This document shows, one piece after another, positions 42,870-52,483 of a stretch of DNA of 64,000 nt. Where the stretch lies: contig NBMY01000143.1 of the NCBI GenBank assembly GCA_002212985.1, forward strand, positions 1-64,000, read 5' to 3'. Numbering within the stretch: position 1 is the first letter of the stretch; each line of letters begins with the position of its first letter. The notes beneath the pieces are model-generated. The model was not told where the DNA came from. It saw only the letters and a list, made by a program, of their open reading frames with translations, and did not search any database. Origin of the DNA: Sphingobacteriales bacterium TSM_CSS. Its GTDB lineage: Bacteria > Bacteroidota > Bacteroidia > Chitinophagales > UBA2359. A program made the position numbers and the translations under genes.

Positions 42870-43292
42870 AGGCAACGATTTTAAAAAATGAACAATAAAA
42901 CCTGCTGTAAGCGGCTGTTTTTGCATCGGAAACCAAACGGCTTAAAGGCAATTCCTTCCAACGGGCACTCTATTGCCCTCTACCACTACCCACTTGCAAG
43001 AAGCCTTTACCTGCCTGCTTTGCGATGCTTTGGGGCTGTAATTTTACCTTTCTGTTACAATATTAACTATTTTATTGCAAAAACGTAAAAAATAAACACA
43101 TTTTTTTTATTATAACAATTTGAATGGACATTATGGCAGCCCTCAAAGCCAACAATTGTGCTTCGGAAATATTGCCGCTTTTCTACCCAGCTAAACCGAT
43201 CTTACAACTTTCTGCCTGCATTTTCCCGTTGGTTTTGTCTTTATTGCTTATATTTACGCCCCAAAACAGTTTACCAATTTTCAGCCTTGCAA
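42870..43292. other. Gap between ArsC-like gene and leuS
   Basis: No gene seen; an in-frame extension of leuS (43158-43292) has no synthetase homology. A TATATTTA sequence near 43248 may be a weak -7 element for leuS. Confidence 0.45.
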
Positions 43293-46061
43293 ATGGACTA
43301 TAATTTTACCCTCATTGAACAAAAATGGCAGGCCTACTGGCAGGAAAACGGGGTTTACTCCACCCCCAACCAATCTGACAAGCCCAAATACTACGTGCTG
43401 GACATGTTCCCCTACCCTTCGGGCGATGGCCTGCATGTAGGACACCCGCTTGGGTATATTGCCTCCGATATTTTTTCGCGCTTTATGCGCATGAAAGGGT
43501 ATAACGTGCTGCACCCCATGGGATTTGATGCCTTTGGACTGCCCGCCGAACAATATGCCATACAAACCGGCCAACACCCCGAAATTACCACCCACCGCAA
43601 TATTCAACGCTTTAAAGAACAATTGCAACTGCTGGGGCTTAACTACGACTGGAACCGCCAATTAGCCACCTGCGACCCCAAATTCTACAAGTGGACCCAG
43701 TGGATTTTTCTGCAACTGTTTGACTGCTGGTACAATAAAAAAACCGACCGCGCAGAGCGAATCGGCGAATTGATTGAACAATTTGAAAACCACGGAACAG
43801 CCCGGATAGAAGCCACCTGCACCGAGGGCACACCCGCCTTTACCGCCGATGAATGGAAAAACATGAGCGGCGAAGAGCGCAGCAAAATACTGATGGACTA
43901 CCGCCTTTGCTACCAATCTTACGCCATTGTAAACTGGTGCCCCGAATTAGGAACCGTATTGGCCAACGACGAGGTAAAAGACGGCGTTTCGGAACGTGGC
44001 GGGCATCCCGTACACCGGATACCCATGCGGCAATGGTTTTTAAGAACCACCGCCTATGCCGAAAGACTGCTGCAAGGCCTGGAAACAATTGACTGGCCCG
44101 AATCTACCAAAGAAATGCAGCGCAACTGGATTGGTAAATCGCTGGGCGCCGAAGTTACCTTTAAAGTAGCAAAACCCGATATTGAACTAACCGTTTTTAC
44201 CACCCGAATAGACACCATTTACGGCGTAACGTTTCTTGCCATTGCACCCGAACACGGCTGGGTAGAACAACTCACCACGCCCGAACAGGAAGCAGCCGTG
44301 CAACAATATGTTGCCGCCGCAAAAAACCGCTCGGAACGCGACCGCAATGCCGATACCAAAACCATTTCGGGTGTGTTTACCGGCAGCTATGCCATTAACC
44401 CCTTTAACGGCGAAAAAGTGCCCATTTGGGTGGCCGATTACGTGCTGGCCGGCTACGGCACCGGCGTGGTTATGGCCGTACCTTCCTCTGACGACCGCGA
44501 CTTTAGGTTTGCCAAACATTTTGGGCTGCCGGTAATTTGCGTAATTGAAGGCACCGAAACCATGGAAAACCCCACCGATGTAAAAACCGGCAACATGATT
44601 AACTCGGGCATATTAAACGGCCTCAACTGGCAAACCGCCATACAAACCGCCATAGACCATGCGGTAAAAAACAATTTCGGCAAGGCAAAGGTAAACTATA
44701 AAATACGCGATGCGGGTTACAGCCGGCAACGCTACTGGGGCGAGCCTTTTCCGGTTATTTACCGCAACGGAACCGCCTACGCCCTGCCCGAAGAAGAACT
44801 GCCCGTTATACTGCCGCCGGTGCAAAGCTACCAACCCACCGGAAACGGCAAATCGCCGCTGGCAAACCTGCAAAGCTGGGTAAACACGCCGCAAGGCGAG
44901 CGCGAAACCGATACCATGCCCGGTTATGCCGGCAGCAGCTGGTATTACCTGCGCTACATGGACCCCGACAACGACACCGAATTTGTTTCGAAAGAAGCCG
45001 AGCAATACTGGCAAAACGTAGATTTTTACATTGGCGGCGCCGAACACGCCACAGGTCACCTCATTTACTCGCGCACTTGGCACAAGTTTTTGTACGACAT
45101 GGGCTGGGTTTCTACTCAGGAACCGTTTAAAAAACTGCTCAACCAAGGCATGATACAGGGGCGTTCAAATTTTGCCTACCGCATAAAAAACACCAACACC
45201 TTTGTGTCTTACGGCCTGAAAGACCAATATGAAACCACCGAATTGCACGTAAACGTGGCATTGGTAGAAAGCGGCGATGTGCTGAACATAGCATCCTTTA
45301 AAGAATGGCGCCCCGATTTTGCCGATGCCGAATTTATATTAGAAGACGGCAAATACATTTGCGGCTGGGCAATAGAAAAAATGTCGAAATCGAAGTTTAA
45401 TGTGGTAAACCCCGATGTGATGGTTGCCAAATACGGCGCCGACTGCCTGCGCATGTACGAAATGTTTTTGGGTCCGCTGACCGATTCAAAACCGTGGAAT
45501 ACCGAAGGCATTGAAGGCGTATCGAGGTTTTTGCGCAAGTTTTGGCGGTTGTTTAAAATTGAAAACAACCAACCCCAGCTAAGCGCCGATGCTCCCACCC
45601 CCGAAGAACTGAAAGCGCTGCACAAAGCCATTAAAAAAGTAACTGATGATATTGAACGCCTGTCGCTCAACACAGCGGTAAGCGCCTTTATGGAATGTGT
45701 AAACGACTTGTTTACCCTAAAATGTACCAACCGCACCATATTGGAGCAACTTACCATACTTATGGCGCCCTTTGCCCCGCACCTGTGCGATGAGTTGTGG
45801 TTTTTGCTGGGCAACACCCAATCTGTACACCTTGAAAGCTATCCGGTTTGCAACCCCGACTATATAAAGGAAGACACCTTTGAATACCCCGTACAGGTAA
45901 ACGGTAAACTGCGCCACCGCATTACCCTTCCGCTAAGCTATACCGAAGAAGAAGCCAAAACCGCCGTTCTGGCAGACGACAAAGTAACCGATTGGATACC
46001 CAACGGGGCGGTAAAAAAGTTTATCTTCCTCAAAGGCCGGATTATTAATGTGGTGGTGTAG
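43293..46061 (+). CDS. leuS: Leucyl-tRNA synthetase
   Basis: The 922-residue enzyme has the HIGH-like motif in PYPSGDGLHVGHPLGY (~40) and KMSKSKFNVV (~715), with the CP1 editing domain between (~230-430). The C-terminal anticodon-binding domain is present. The start at 43293 opens MDYNFTLIEQKWQAYW, as in typical LeuRS. It charges tRNA-Leu with leucine. Confidence 0.97.
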   Translation: MDYNFTLIEQKWQAYWQENGVYSTPNQSDKPKYYVLDMFPYPSGDGLHVGHPLGYIASDIFSRFMRMKGYNVLHPMGFDAFGLPAEQYAIQTGQHPEITTHRNIQRFKEQLQLLGLNYDWNRQLATCDPKFYKWTQWIFLQLFDCWYNKKTDRAERIGELIEQFENHGTARIEATCTEGTPAFTADEWKNMSGEERSKILMDYRLCYQSYAIVNWCPELGTVLANDEVKDGVSERGGHPVHRIPMRQWFLRTTAYAERLLQGLETIDWPESTKEMQRNWIGKSLGAEVTFKVAKPDIELTVFTTRIDTIYGVTFLAIAPEHGWVEQLTTPEQEAAVQQYVAAAKNRSERDRNADTKTISGVFTGSYAINPFNGEKVPIWVADYVLAGYGTGVVMAVPSSDDRDFRFAKHFGLPVICVIEGTETMENPTDVKTGNMINSGILNGLNWQTAIQTAIDHAVKNNFGKAKVNYKIRDAGYSRQRYWGEPFPVIYRNGTAYALPEEELPVILPPVQSYQPTGNGKSPLANLQSWVNTPQGERETDTMPGYAGSSWYYLRYMDPDNDTEFVSKEAEQYWQNVDFYIGGAEHATGHLIYSRTWHKFLYDMGWVSTQEPFKKLLNQGMIQGRSNFAYRIKNTNTFVSYGLKDQYETTELHVNVALVESGDVLNIASFKEWRPDFADAEFILEDGKYICGWAIEKMSKSKFNVVNPDVMVAKYGADCLRMYEMFLGPLTDSKPWNTEGIEGVSRFLRKFWRLFKIENNQPQLSADAPTPEELKALHKAIKKVTDDIERLSLNTAVSAFMECVNDLFTLKCTNRTILEQLTILMAPFAPHLCDELWFLLGNTQSVHLESYPVCNPDYIKEDTFEYPVQVNGKLRHRITLPLSYTEEEAKTAVLADDKVTDWIPNGAVKKFIFLKGRIINVVV

Positions 46062-46407
46062 CACACAACACAGGTAAGCAGGTAAAACCCGTTAAGCACG
46101 CAGTTTTACCTGCCTATGTATTCCATTCCTTCAGGTTTTTTACCAACTGCAAGAGCGCCTGTGGGTTGTTGGGGTTGTAGGTCCAATTGTGGTCGAAACT
46201 GTTTACCACTTGCCGGTTGTGGCTTTGCCCAATTACAAGGCTGTGGAATTTGGTCTTGTTTTCTTTGGCGTGTTAGCCTGTCGGTGTAGTTTTCCGGCAG
46301 CAGGTAACGGGTTTGTTTCCTATAGGTTTGGTGCTTTGCATAAATCTTAAATATAGAGGGTAAAGCAGATTTGAAAGATGGAAACGAGAAAGTAATTAGG
46401 GGGCGTA
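46062..46407. other. Gap with gene remnant next to the Hma-like operon
   Basis: On the minus strand 46108-46260 reads a 50-residue protein end (FHSLVIGQSHNRQVV...NPNNPQALLQLVKNLKEW) closed by TAG, but an in-frame stop lies upstream and no start codon exists. It appears to be the 3' end of a lost gene. The family is not recognised. Confidence 0.5.
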
Positions 46408-49400
46408 CTAATCAAACTCAATACTGCCAAAACCCAACGTTCTTCCATTTTCCTTAAGTGTTCTCTCTGTATCAAGATTAAACCCTTCTTGGTTAATAGC
46501 CTCTATATGAATAGTTATTTTTATGTTTGAACATACTGCATTGAGATGCCTTAAAATCTCCTTCTCAATATCATCCGTGGAACGAAAGAAACGAGTCGCA
46601 TCCGTTTCAATATGGCTGTAAAACCTAGTTCTTTTAGAAGTCTTCGGATCGGGATCATTTGCCGTAAGATTTTCATCTCCAGAAGCATTATATTGGGTAA
46701 CTGGATTAGTTATGGCAGAAGCTGATTTTAATTCTGCTTCAGCACGTTCTTTGGAAAATTGGGCTTCTGCAATGTCTGGTTTTACTAATAAACCATAGCC
46801 ATCTAATGAAACCATCATTGAAGTACCCGCACGCAAACTCCTATATCTTGCGTTTTCTTCGTCAAAGGATTCTGCATAAGCAAAGGAATCTTTCTGCCAT
46901 GATACTAAACTTAAACCCGATTCAATGGCTTGCTGGAGCAAGTGAGCGGATGATAGCTTTGGCAGATAGAGATACTTGGCAAAATCTTCCCGAAGCTGAC
47001 GGACAGATACGCTGTCACCACGCCAAAGTGGTATTCTGTCTAAGTTGATACGAAGCTCAGAAGCAGCAAAATCATTATACAATTGGCTTTGAGATATAAG
47101 CTTCTTTAGTACTCGACTCAAATATGCTTCCTGATTTGAGCCATTCATCTTTGATTCATCCCATTGAACATCTGAACTGCCTACTTCCTGATAAGGATTT
47201 AAAATCCAAACGAAAGTTTCCGGCAGGCGAAGTTTGATGGTGTCTAAGCCCGATTTACGTTTTCCTTCTGCCTGATTGGATTGGTAAGCATCTAAGTTTA
47301 AGACAACCTTATCATCCACAATCGACTTCCAAGCCAAGTATGATTTCACAGCTTGTTTTAATTCCTCCAGACGGGTCTTATCCGGTGTAAGAAAAATGAG
47401 CGTATTGCGATAAAGCCTTTGCGAAGTTCCTTTTGTGCTGAGTATTTCTTTGGACTTTTGAAATGCAGGACTACTTTCGTCTCTTGGCACATGCGGGTGC
47501 TTGATTCCCAATACAACCAATTTCATCTCCAAGTCATCCGGCACATCACTAGAGTTTTGAGGCATGATGTGAATGCGCCTAATTTGATTGCCGGAAGGTT
47601 GGAGTTGCTGAGTAAGCAATGTTATAATTTCTTCTTCGACTTTATCTTCCTTAATGTGCGCTGCTCTTTCTTCCGCTGTACGGTTTACGTTGTTTTGTGT
47701 ACTGTACCAAAAAGTTTTATTGGCTGCATACACATAAGTACCTTTGTCAACCAAATGGCGCAATGCATCTGAAAATGTCGAAATAGTTTCTCCCGGTAAA
47801 ATGCTTCCCAATTTTATTCGTTGTTCATCTATGCCTTTATTGGCTGCTTCGAAAGTAGGGGCAGTGCTAAAAAACAAAGTCCTAGCTACCCTTCTTGAGC
47901 CACTATAACGGCCAATATTAGGCAGTTCGCTATCCAATTGCTTGGGTAAGGAATGAACTCCATCCACGTCTTTTCCTATTACCGCACTCCAAGGCGGAGC
48001 TAAGTAGCGCATTAATTCTGACTGAATTTCTGAACTATCTAATGGAATACTGGCGGGCAAAATCAACGGCCCTTGGTCATTATTCTCCCAAAGGAAGTGG
48101 ATGATTTTAGCCATCAAACGGAGGATACCCCTTGTCTTTTGGAATTGCGGAATACTTGCCCATCTTTCTGCCAAAGCATCAAATAATTCCGGATGAATAG
48201 GATAAAAATCTCTTATTCGCTTTTCGTAGCTGCTGTCTTGTGTTTCGTTGGGAAAGTCTGTTTTGTTGTTGCGGTAAAATTCACCAAATGCCCTAGCAGT
48301 TGCATCTCTTTCAGCAAATTGTTCTTTTGTGGTAATGGGTGTGAATAATCTTCGGGTAACAATCTCGAAGGATTCTTCGGTGGTGGCAGCAGACCAAGGG
48401 GATTCAATACGACCTATGATATTACCTAATTCAGCAGCAGATTGACGGCCTTTCTCTCCACCCATTTCAATATCGGAGGCAGGTAAGCTAACTACAACCA
48501 ATGCATTGTTGACTGCTTTGGCTGCTTCGCAAAGTGCCTGGGCAAATGACATCTGTGTGCCATAGGTTCCGCCACTGTCGTTACCATCTTCTTTTAACTG
48601 ACGGGTGTAAGCCACCCATTCGTCAATGAGCACTACACATGGGGCAAACTTTTTCAGTAAGGGCACTAATTGGTCTCCGGGGTTTGCAGCTTTTTCATCT
48701 GCCTCCTGAATCATATAGTAACCTTCCTTTCCACCCAACTGCCAGGCAAGTTCTCCCCAAAGTGTATAAATTTTTGTACCATCGGGTTTTACATGTGTAA
48801 CGCCAGGAGCAATTCTGTTTCCTACCAATATTGCTTTGTTTACTTTAGCAGGAGGTCGCAAATCTCCAACTTCACTAAAGAAACTTTCCAAGTCTCTTAC
48901 TGAACTGAAATTTGCACCGGAACACAAATGGTATATGGCCAACAAGGAGTGTGTTTTACCACCCCCAAAATTGGTTTGCAGGTTAATTACCGGGTCGCCA
49001 CCATCACCGTTCAATCGCTTTAAGGTGTTGGTTAAAAGCTTTCTGATACCTTGGGTAAGATAGGTTCTGTTGAAGAAGTCAACAGGCTTGCCGTATTCTC
49101 CGGCACTCTCCCCATCCTGATATACTCGCCATAAGTCGGCAGCAAATTCTGCTTGCTGAAATTTGCCCGATGCCACATCAGGGTGAGGGGTGATTACCTG
49201 CCGCCAAGGTTTTAGCCCAATTGCAGATGAGTCAATTACCAATTTTGCCTCAATAGCTCTGGTTTTTTTACGGGTATTTTCTTCATAGCGCACCCTAAGT
49301 AACTCATTCTTCTGGTTATCTGCTTCTTCTGCTTCGGGTGCCGCTATGGCACTCAGCAACCGCTCTACATCATCCAAAGCACGGAAAGCATCATCTGTGT

Positions 49401-49719
49401 CAAATACGTTGTTCTTGTTTTGGTGGGCTGCCCGCTTTCTAATTTCCATCAATTCACTCACCATTGCTTTCTCACTAAAACCAAGTGTACGGTTGAATGT
49501 GCCATTCCAATTTTTCCACATAATAAGCAGTAATGCCTGCACGTCCCATTCTTCCGGGGTTAGTCCGCGTGCATGGTGTTCTTCATGAAAAGACGATGAA
49601 GCAGCTTCTAACCAATAAGTTTTGTGCGCTTCTTTCATTTCCCGAATTACAAACGGCAACAATCCCTTTCTAAGAAGTTCTAAACCTTTGTTTACTCTAT
49701 CTAAATTGCTCAGTGCCAT
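46408..49719 (-). CDS. DUF499 ATPase (Hma-like operon, third gene)
   Basis: The 1103-residue protein has a Walker A motif in NFGGGKTHSLLA (~250) and Walker B-like VVLIDEWVAY (~371), as in DUF499 proteins. The N-terminal ~200 residues are helical; the rest carries further AAA-like and unknown regions. It starts 2 bp after the methylase stop. In helicase-methylase-ATPase systems this protein is the ATPase partner; its role in defence is not biochemically settled. Confidence 0.85.
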   Translation of the reverse strand: MALSNLDRVNKGLELLRKGLLPFVIREMKEAHKTYWLEAASSSFHEEHHARGLTPEEWDVQALLLIMWKNWNGTFNRTLGFSEKAMVSELMEIRKRAAHQNKNNVFDTDDAFRALDDVERLLSAIAAPEAEEADNQKNELLRVRYEENTRKKTRAIEAKLVIDSSAIGLKPWRQVITPHPDVASGKFQQAEFAADLWRVYQDGESAGEYGKPVDFFNRTYLTQGIRKLLTNTLKRLNGDGGDPVINLQTNFGGGKTHSLLAIYHLCSGANFSSVRDLESFFSEVGDLRPPAKVNKAILVGNRIAPGVTHVKPDGTKIYTLWGELAWQLGGKEGYYMIQEADEKAANPGDQLVPLLKKFAPCVVLIDEWVAYTRQLKEDGNDSGGTYGTQMSFAQALCEAAKAVNNALVVVSLPASDIEMGGEKGRQSAAELGNIIGRIESPWSAATTEESFEIVTRRLFTPITTKEQFAERDATARAFGEFYRNNKTDFPNETQDSSYEKRIRDFYPIHPELFDALAERWASIPQFQKTRGILRLMAKIIHFLWENNDQGPLILPASIPLDSSEIQSELMRYLAPPWSAVIGKDVDGVHSLPKQLDSELPNIGRYSGSRRVARTLFFSTAPTFEAANKGIDEQRIKLGSILPGETISTFSDALRHLVDKGTYVYAANKTFWYSTQNNVNRTAEERAAHIKEDKVEEEIITLLTQQLQPSGNQIRRIHIMPQNSSDVPDDLEMKLVVLGIKHPHVPRDESSPAFQKSKEILSTKGTSQRLYRNTLIFLTPDKTRLEELKQAVKSYLAWKSIVDDKVVLNLDAYQSNQAEGKRKSGLDTIKLRLPETFVWILNPYQEVGSSDVQWDESKMNGSNQEAYLSRVLKKLISQSQLYNDFAASELRINLDRIPLWRGDSVSVRQLREDFAKYLYLPKLSSAHLLQQAIESGLSLVSWQKDSFAYAESFDEENARYRSLRAGTSMMVSLDGYGLLVKPDIAEAQFSKERAEAELKSASAITNPVTQYNASGDENLTANDPDPKTSKRTRFYSHIETDATRFFRSTDDIEKEILRHLNAVCSNIKITIHIEAINQEGFNLDTERTLKENGRTLGFGSIEFD

Positions 49720-49721
49720 AA

Positions 49722-52478
49722 TTAAAATTCAAGTTTTCCTTGTGGATTAATTCGGTCTTTAATGTTGTATGATTCAGCAACAATCTGATTCCACGAAAGA
49801 ACCAAACTGTTGTATGCCTGTGCTTCCTGCGCCCATCCTTTTTTCTCGCTGATGGTGAATAGATGATAAGCAAGTTCTCTCGCTATATCGGCCTTTGGGC
49901 CAAGTTTCTTATACAGTTTAGCGGCACCTATTTCACCATGTTCTTGAAGTTGCTTAATAAGGTGTTGCGTGATTTCCCATACTACCACCCTATTGTCAAC
50001 GGTTGGATCCCAAGTAGGCGCTAATTCACTTCTCGGAATGAGTTGCACTTTACCTGCGCCTGATTTTACAATACCCGAATGCACCAATGCATTTACTGCT
50101 GTGTTTTTAGCCAATGCCAATGCATTGGCATCTCCAAATTCTCCGGCTGCAAATTCGTTATGTTCAAACCAAGCCAAAGCCCATCGGGTTTCGGTATCAA
50201 AATCACCTTCCTGCTCTGCTAAAATTTCTCCCAATGCTTTGTTGATTAATGATAGTGCAGTACGCACACTCATAGGTGTGCCATCTTGCTCCATGATTTT
50301 ATTAAAGCGAGAATAAATACCCATACCCGGGCCAATGGTGGCTTGTGCCATATCCACAGGGGCAAGGTTACTTTTTTGCAAAACTTCAATAGCGTTAGGA
50401 AGCTCTCTTTTTAATATTTGAAGGTATTCACGTCTGGTTATTGAAGGTGCATTTTCCGGCCTTGGGCGACAAGCCAATACAATGTAGCTGGTGAGTGAGT
50501 TTGTACCCATAGCCACCATGCGCCATTTTTGAGAAGCTTTGATTGGCCATGTTGCCATGATTTGAAATCCAGTTGAAACCAAACTTTCTAACAAGGTTTC
50601 CCAACCTGTTGTAAGGCTAATGCCATTTGAATTTTCTTCATCAGGTTCACTACTATCTTCGTCTTCATCCTGCTTGAATGCATAATAAACTGTCAAAGGA
50701 AATCGAGGGTCTAAGCCTTTTTTCAGATTGCCAAATGCATCCTTAAAACCACCTTCAAAATGATCTTTTGCAGCTTCCTTGCTACCATACCTGAAATCCG
50801 AAGCAACTAATTCTTCCATTTTAGGTACTAAAACTGTGCTTAGCAAATCCGGGTAAACGTCTTTTAAACCTTGACGAAGCCATACGTAGAAAAAATCTGA
50901 CAAATCAGAATAGCCAATATTATCGTAGTAAGGTGGGTCAGTACTGACGAGGAAAGACTTTTCAGAAAAATCATATTTTGATGCGTTGAATTGTTTGGCG
51001 TTTTGCTTACTTGATGTGGTAGTCAAAATTACTTCAACACAATCAGCAACATATTCATAGCATGTTTTCCAAGCACCTACAGCTTCTCCCAAAATGTTCG
51101 CTTCTCCAAAATCCCATAGCATTGGAACAGCTTGCCTACCAAAAAGATGCATAACTTTTTCATTGCTATTATTCCAAGAACAAATTGTGTTGCTAAAGTC
51201 GGCTACTCGATCACAAGCCATTGTAAGCAACGTTCTTATTGCATCAATGTATTTTTCGTTACCACCATGTTCTTTTATGATTTTATCAAGACCCCTAATA
51301 AGACTTGAAATTGTTGACAAACCAAGCAATTGGCGATTTGTAAAAAGTTTCCAATGTTCGTCCATGCCATATAGTTGAACACGAAAGCCCAGTGCTTTTT
51401 CAGGTAAATTTGTTTCTGGTTTCCAAAGCGGGGAAATTAATTTTATAACTTCTTCATGTTCCTTTATTGGAGAGATATAGGTTTTTCCCTTTGGCTGGTC
51501 TATCACCATCGCAATCATTGCATAACCAATTCGACCAGCTTTTCCTTCTGATCTGACATAATCAAGTTTTACAGGTTCATTACAGCAAACACAATTTGCC
51601 CCACTTCTGCTTACTGTTCCTTTAATTTCAGGTGTCCCTTGTGAAACATTATAGCCAACAACCTTATTACCGTTACTACTGCGTTCTACGATTGGTTGAG
51701 ATATAAAGTGCGGTTTCTTTTTGGTGCTAATTACAAATGACCTTACCAGTGGCATATCACAACCACAAGCCGGGTTTGGACATTTCACTGTTCTGGCCCA
51801 CAACCAAGCAACAACGTTATGTTCTCGATTACCTTGTTTTGCCTTTGGGTAAAATTCACCAATACGTTTTTTTGCTTCTTCGTTAATCCAATTGCCGTAA
51901 TAACGTAAATCTTCCGCCAAGCCCTTGCCAAGCTTCCATTCCGTAAACTCCGTAAACCCTATTTTAGGCTGTATATCAGGATTGATAGGAACTTGATTGG
52001 CAAACTCAGGCAATATCTCAAGTTGGGCTTTGTTTATAAGCACAGCAACAGGGTTCAAATCAGAAGCCTGAACAGGTAAGCCTAATCGCATACCTTCCAA
52101 AGGAATTGAACCACCACCGGCAAATGGGTCCAGAACAGTGGGTAGTTTCCCATCGCAATGTTTCAGGATTTCGTGATATGCTTCTTCAAAAACTTCCTGC
52201 TTAGTATGAATTTTTTTCTGGCACAGCTTGCGGATGAATTCAAATAATCTTTCCCGCTCTGCAACCTGTGCTTCTTCAGTTGAAAATTTATCAGGATTAG
52301 CCGAAGGATCATCTACCAAGGAAGCAAATAATATGGCTCTTGCCGATGGTAAGGGAAGCCTTGCCCACCAATGGTGTATGCCTTTGGGGTGTGCCCCAAT
52401 ACCCGGCATTTTATCATAAGCCGAGGCATCATTGATGATGTCGAGTGGTAAGGCTACTTCTATTAATTTCTTTCTCAT
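49722..52478 (-). CDS. DUF1156 DNA methylase (Hma-like operon, second gene)
   Basis: The 918-residue protein has the DUF1156 start (KKLIEVALPLDIINDASAYDK...HWWARLPL). The AdoMet-binding motif DPFAGGGSIP (~120) and the catalytic DPPYYDNIGY (~515) are both intact, so it should be an active N6-adenine- or N4-cytosine-type methylase. Paired cysteines CPNPACGC (~245) and CVCC (~298) probably bind zinc. The gene lies 5 bp after the helicase gene. Confidence 0.88.
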   Translation of the reverse strand: MRKKLIEVALPLDIINDASAYDKMPGIGAHPKGIHHWWARLPLPSARAILFASLVDDPSANPDKFSTEEAQVAERERLFEFIRKLCQKKIHTKQEVFEEAYHEILKHCDGKLPTVLDPFAGGGSIPLEGMRLGLPVQASDLNPVAVLINKAQLEILPEFANQVPINPDIQPKIGFTEFTEWKLGKGLAEDLRYYGNWINEEAKKRIGEFYPKAKQGNREHNVVAWLWARTVKCPNPACGCDMPLVRSFVISTKKKPHFISQPIVERSSNGNKVVGYNVSQGTPEIKGTVSRSGANCVCCNEPVKLDYVRSEGKAGRIGYAMIAMVIDQPKGKTYISPIKEHEEVIKLISPLWKPETNLPEKALGFRVQLYGMDEHWKLFTNRQLLGLSTISSLIRGLDKIIKEHGGNEKYIDAIRTLLTMACDRVADFSNTICSWNNSNEKVMHLFGRQAVPMLWDFGEANILGEAVGAWKTCYEYVADCVEVILTTTSSKQNAKQFNASKYDFSEKSFLVSTDPPYYDNIGYSDLSDFFYVWLRQGLKDVYPDLLSTVLVPKMEELVASDFRYGSKEAAKDHFEGGFKDAFGNLKKGLDPRFPLTVYYAFKQDEDEDSSEPDEENSNGISLTTGWETLLESLVSTGFQIMATWPIKASQKWRMVAMGTNSLTSYIVLACRPRPENAPSITRREYLQILKRELPNAIEVLQKSNLAPVDMAQATIGPGMGIYSRFNKIMEQDGTPMSVRTALSLINKALGEILAEQEGDFDTETRWALAWFEHNEFAAGEFGDANALALAKNTAVNALVHSGIVKSGAGKVQLIPRSELAPTWDPTVDNRVVVWEITQHLIKQLQEHGEIGAAKLYKKLGPKADIARELAYHLFTISEKKGWAQEAQAYNSLVLSWNQIVAESYNIKDRINPQGKLEF

Positions 52479-52483
52479 GCTGT

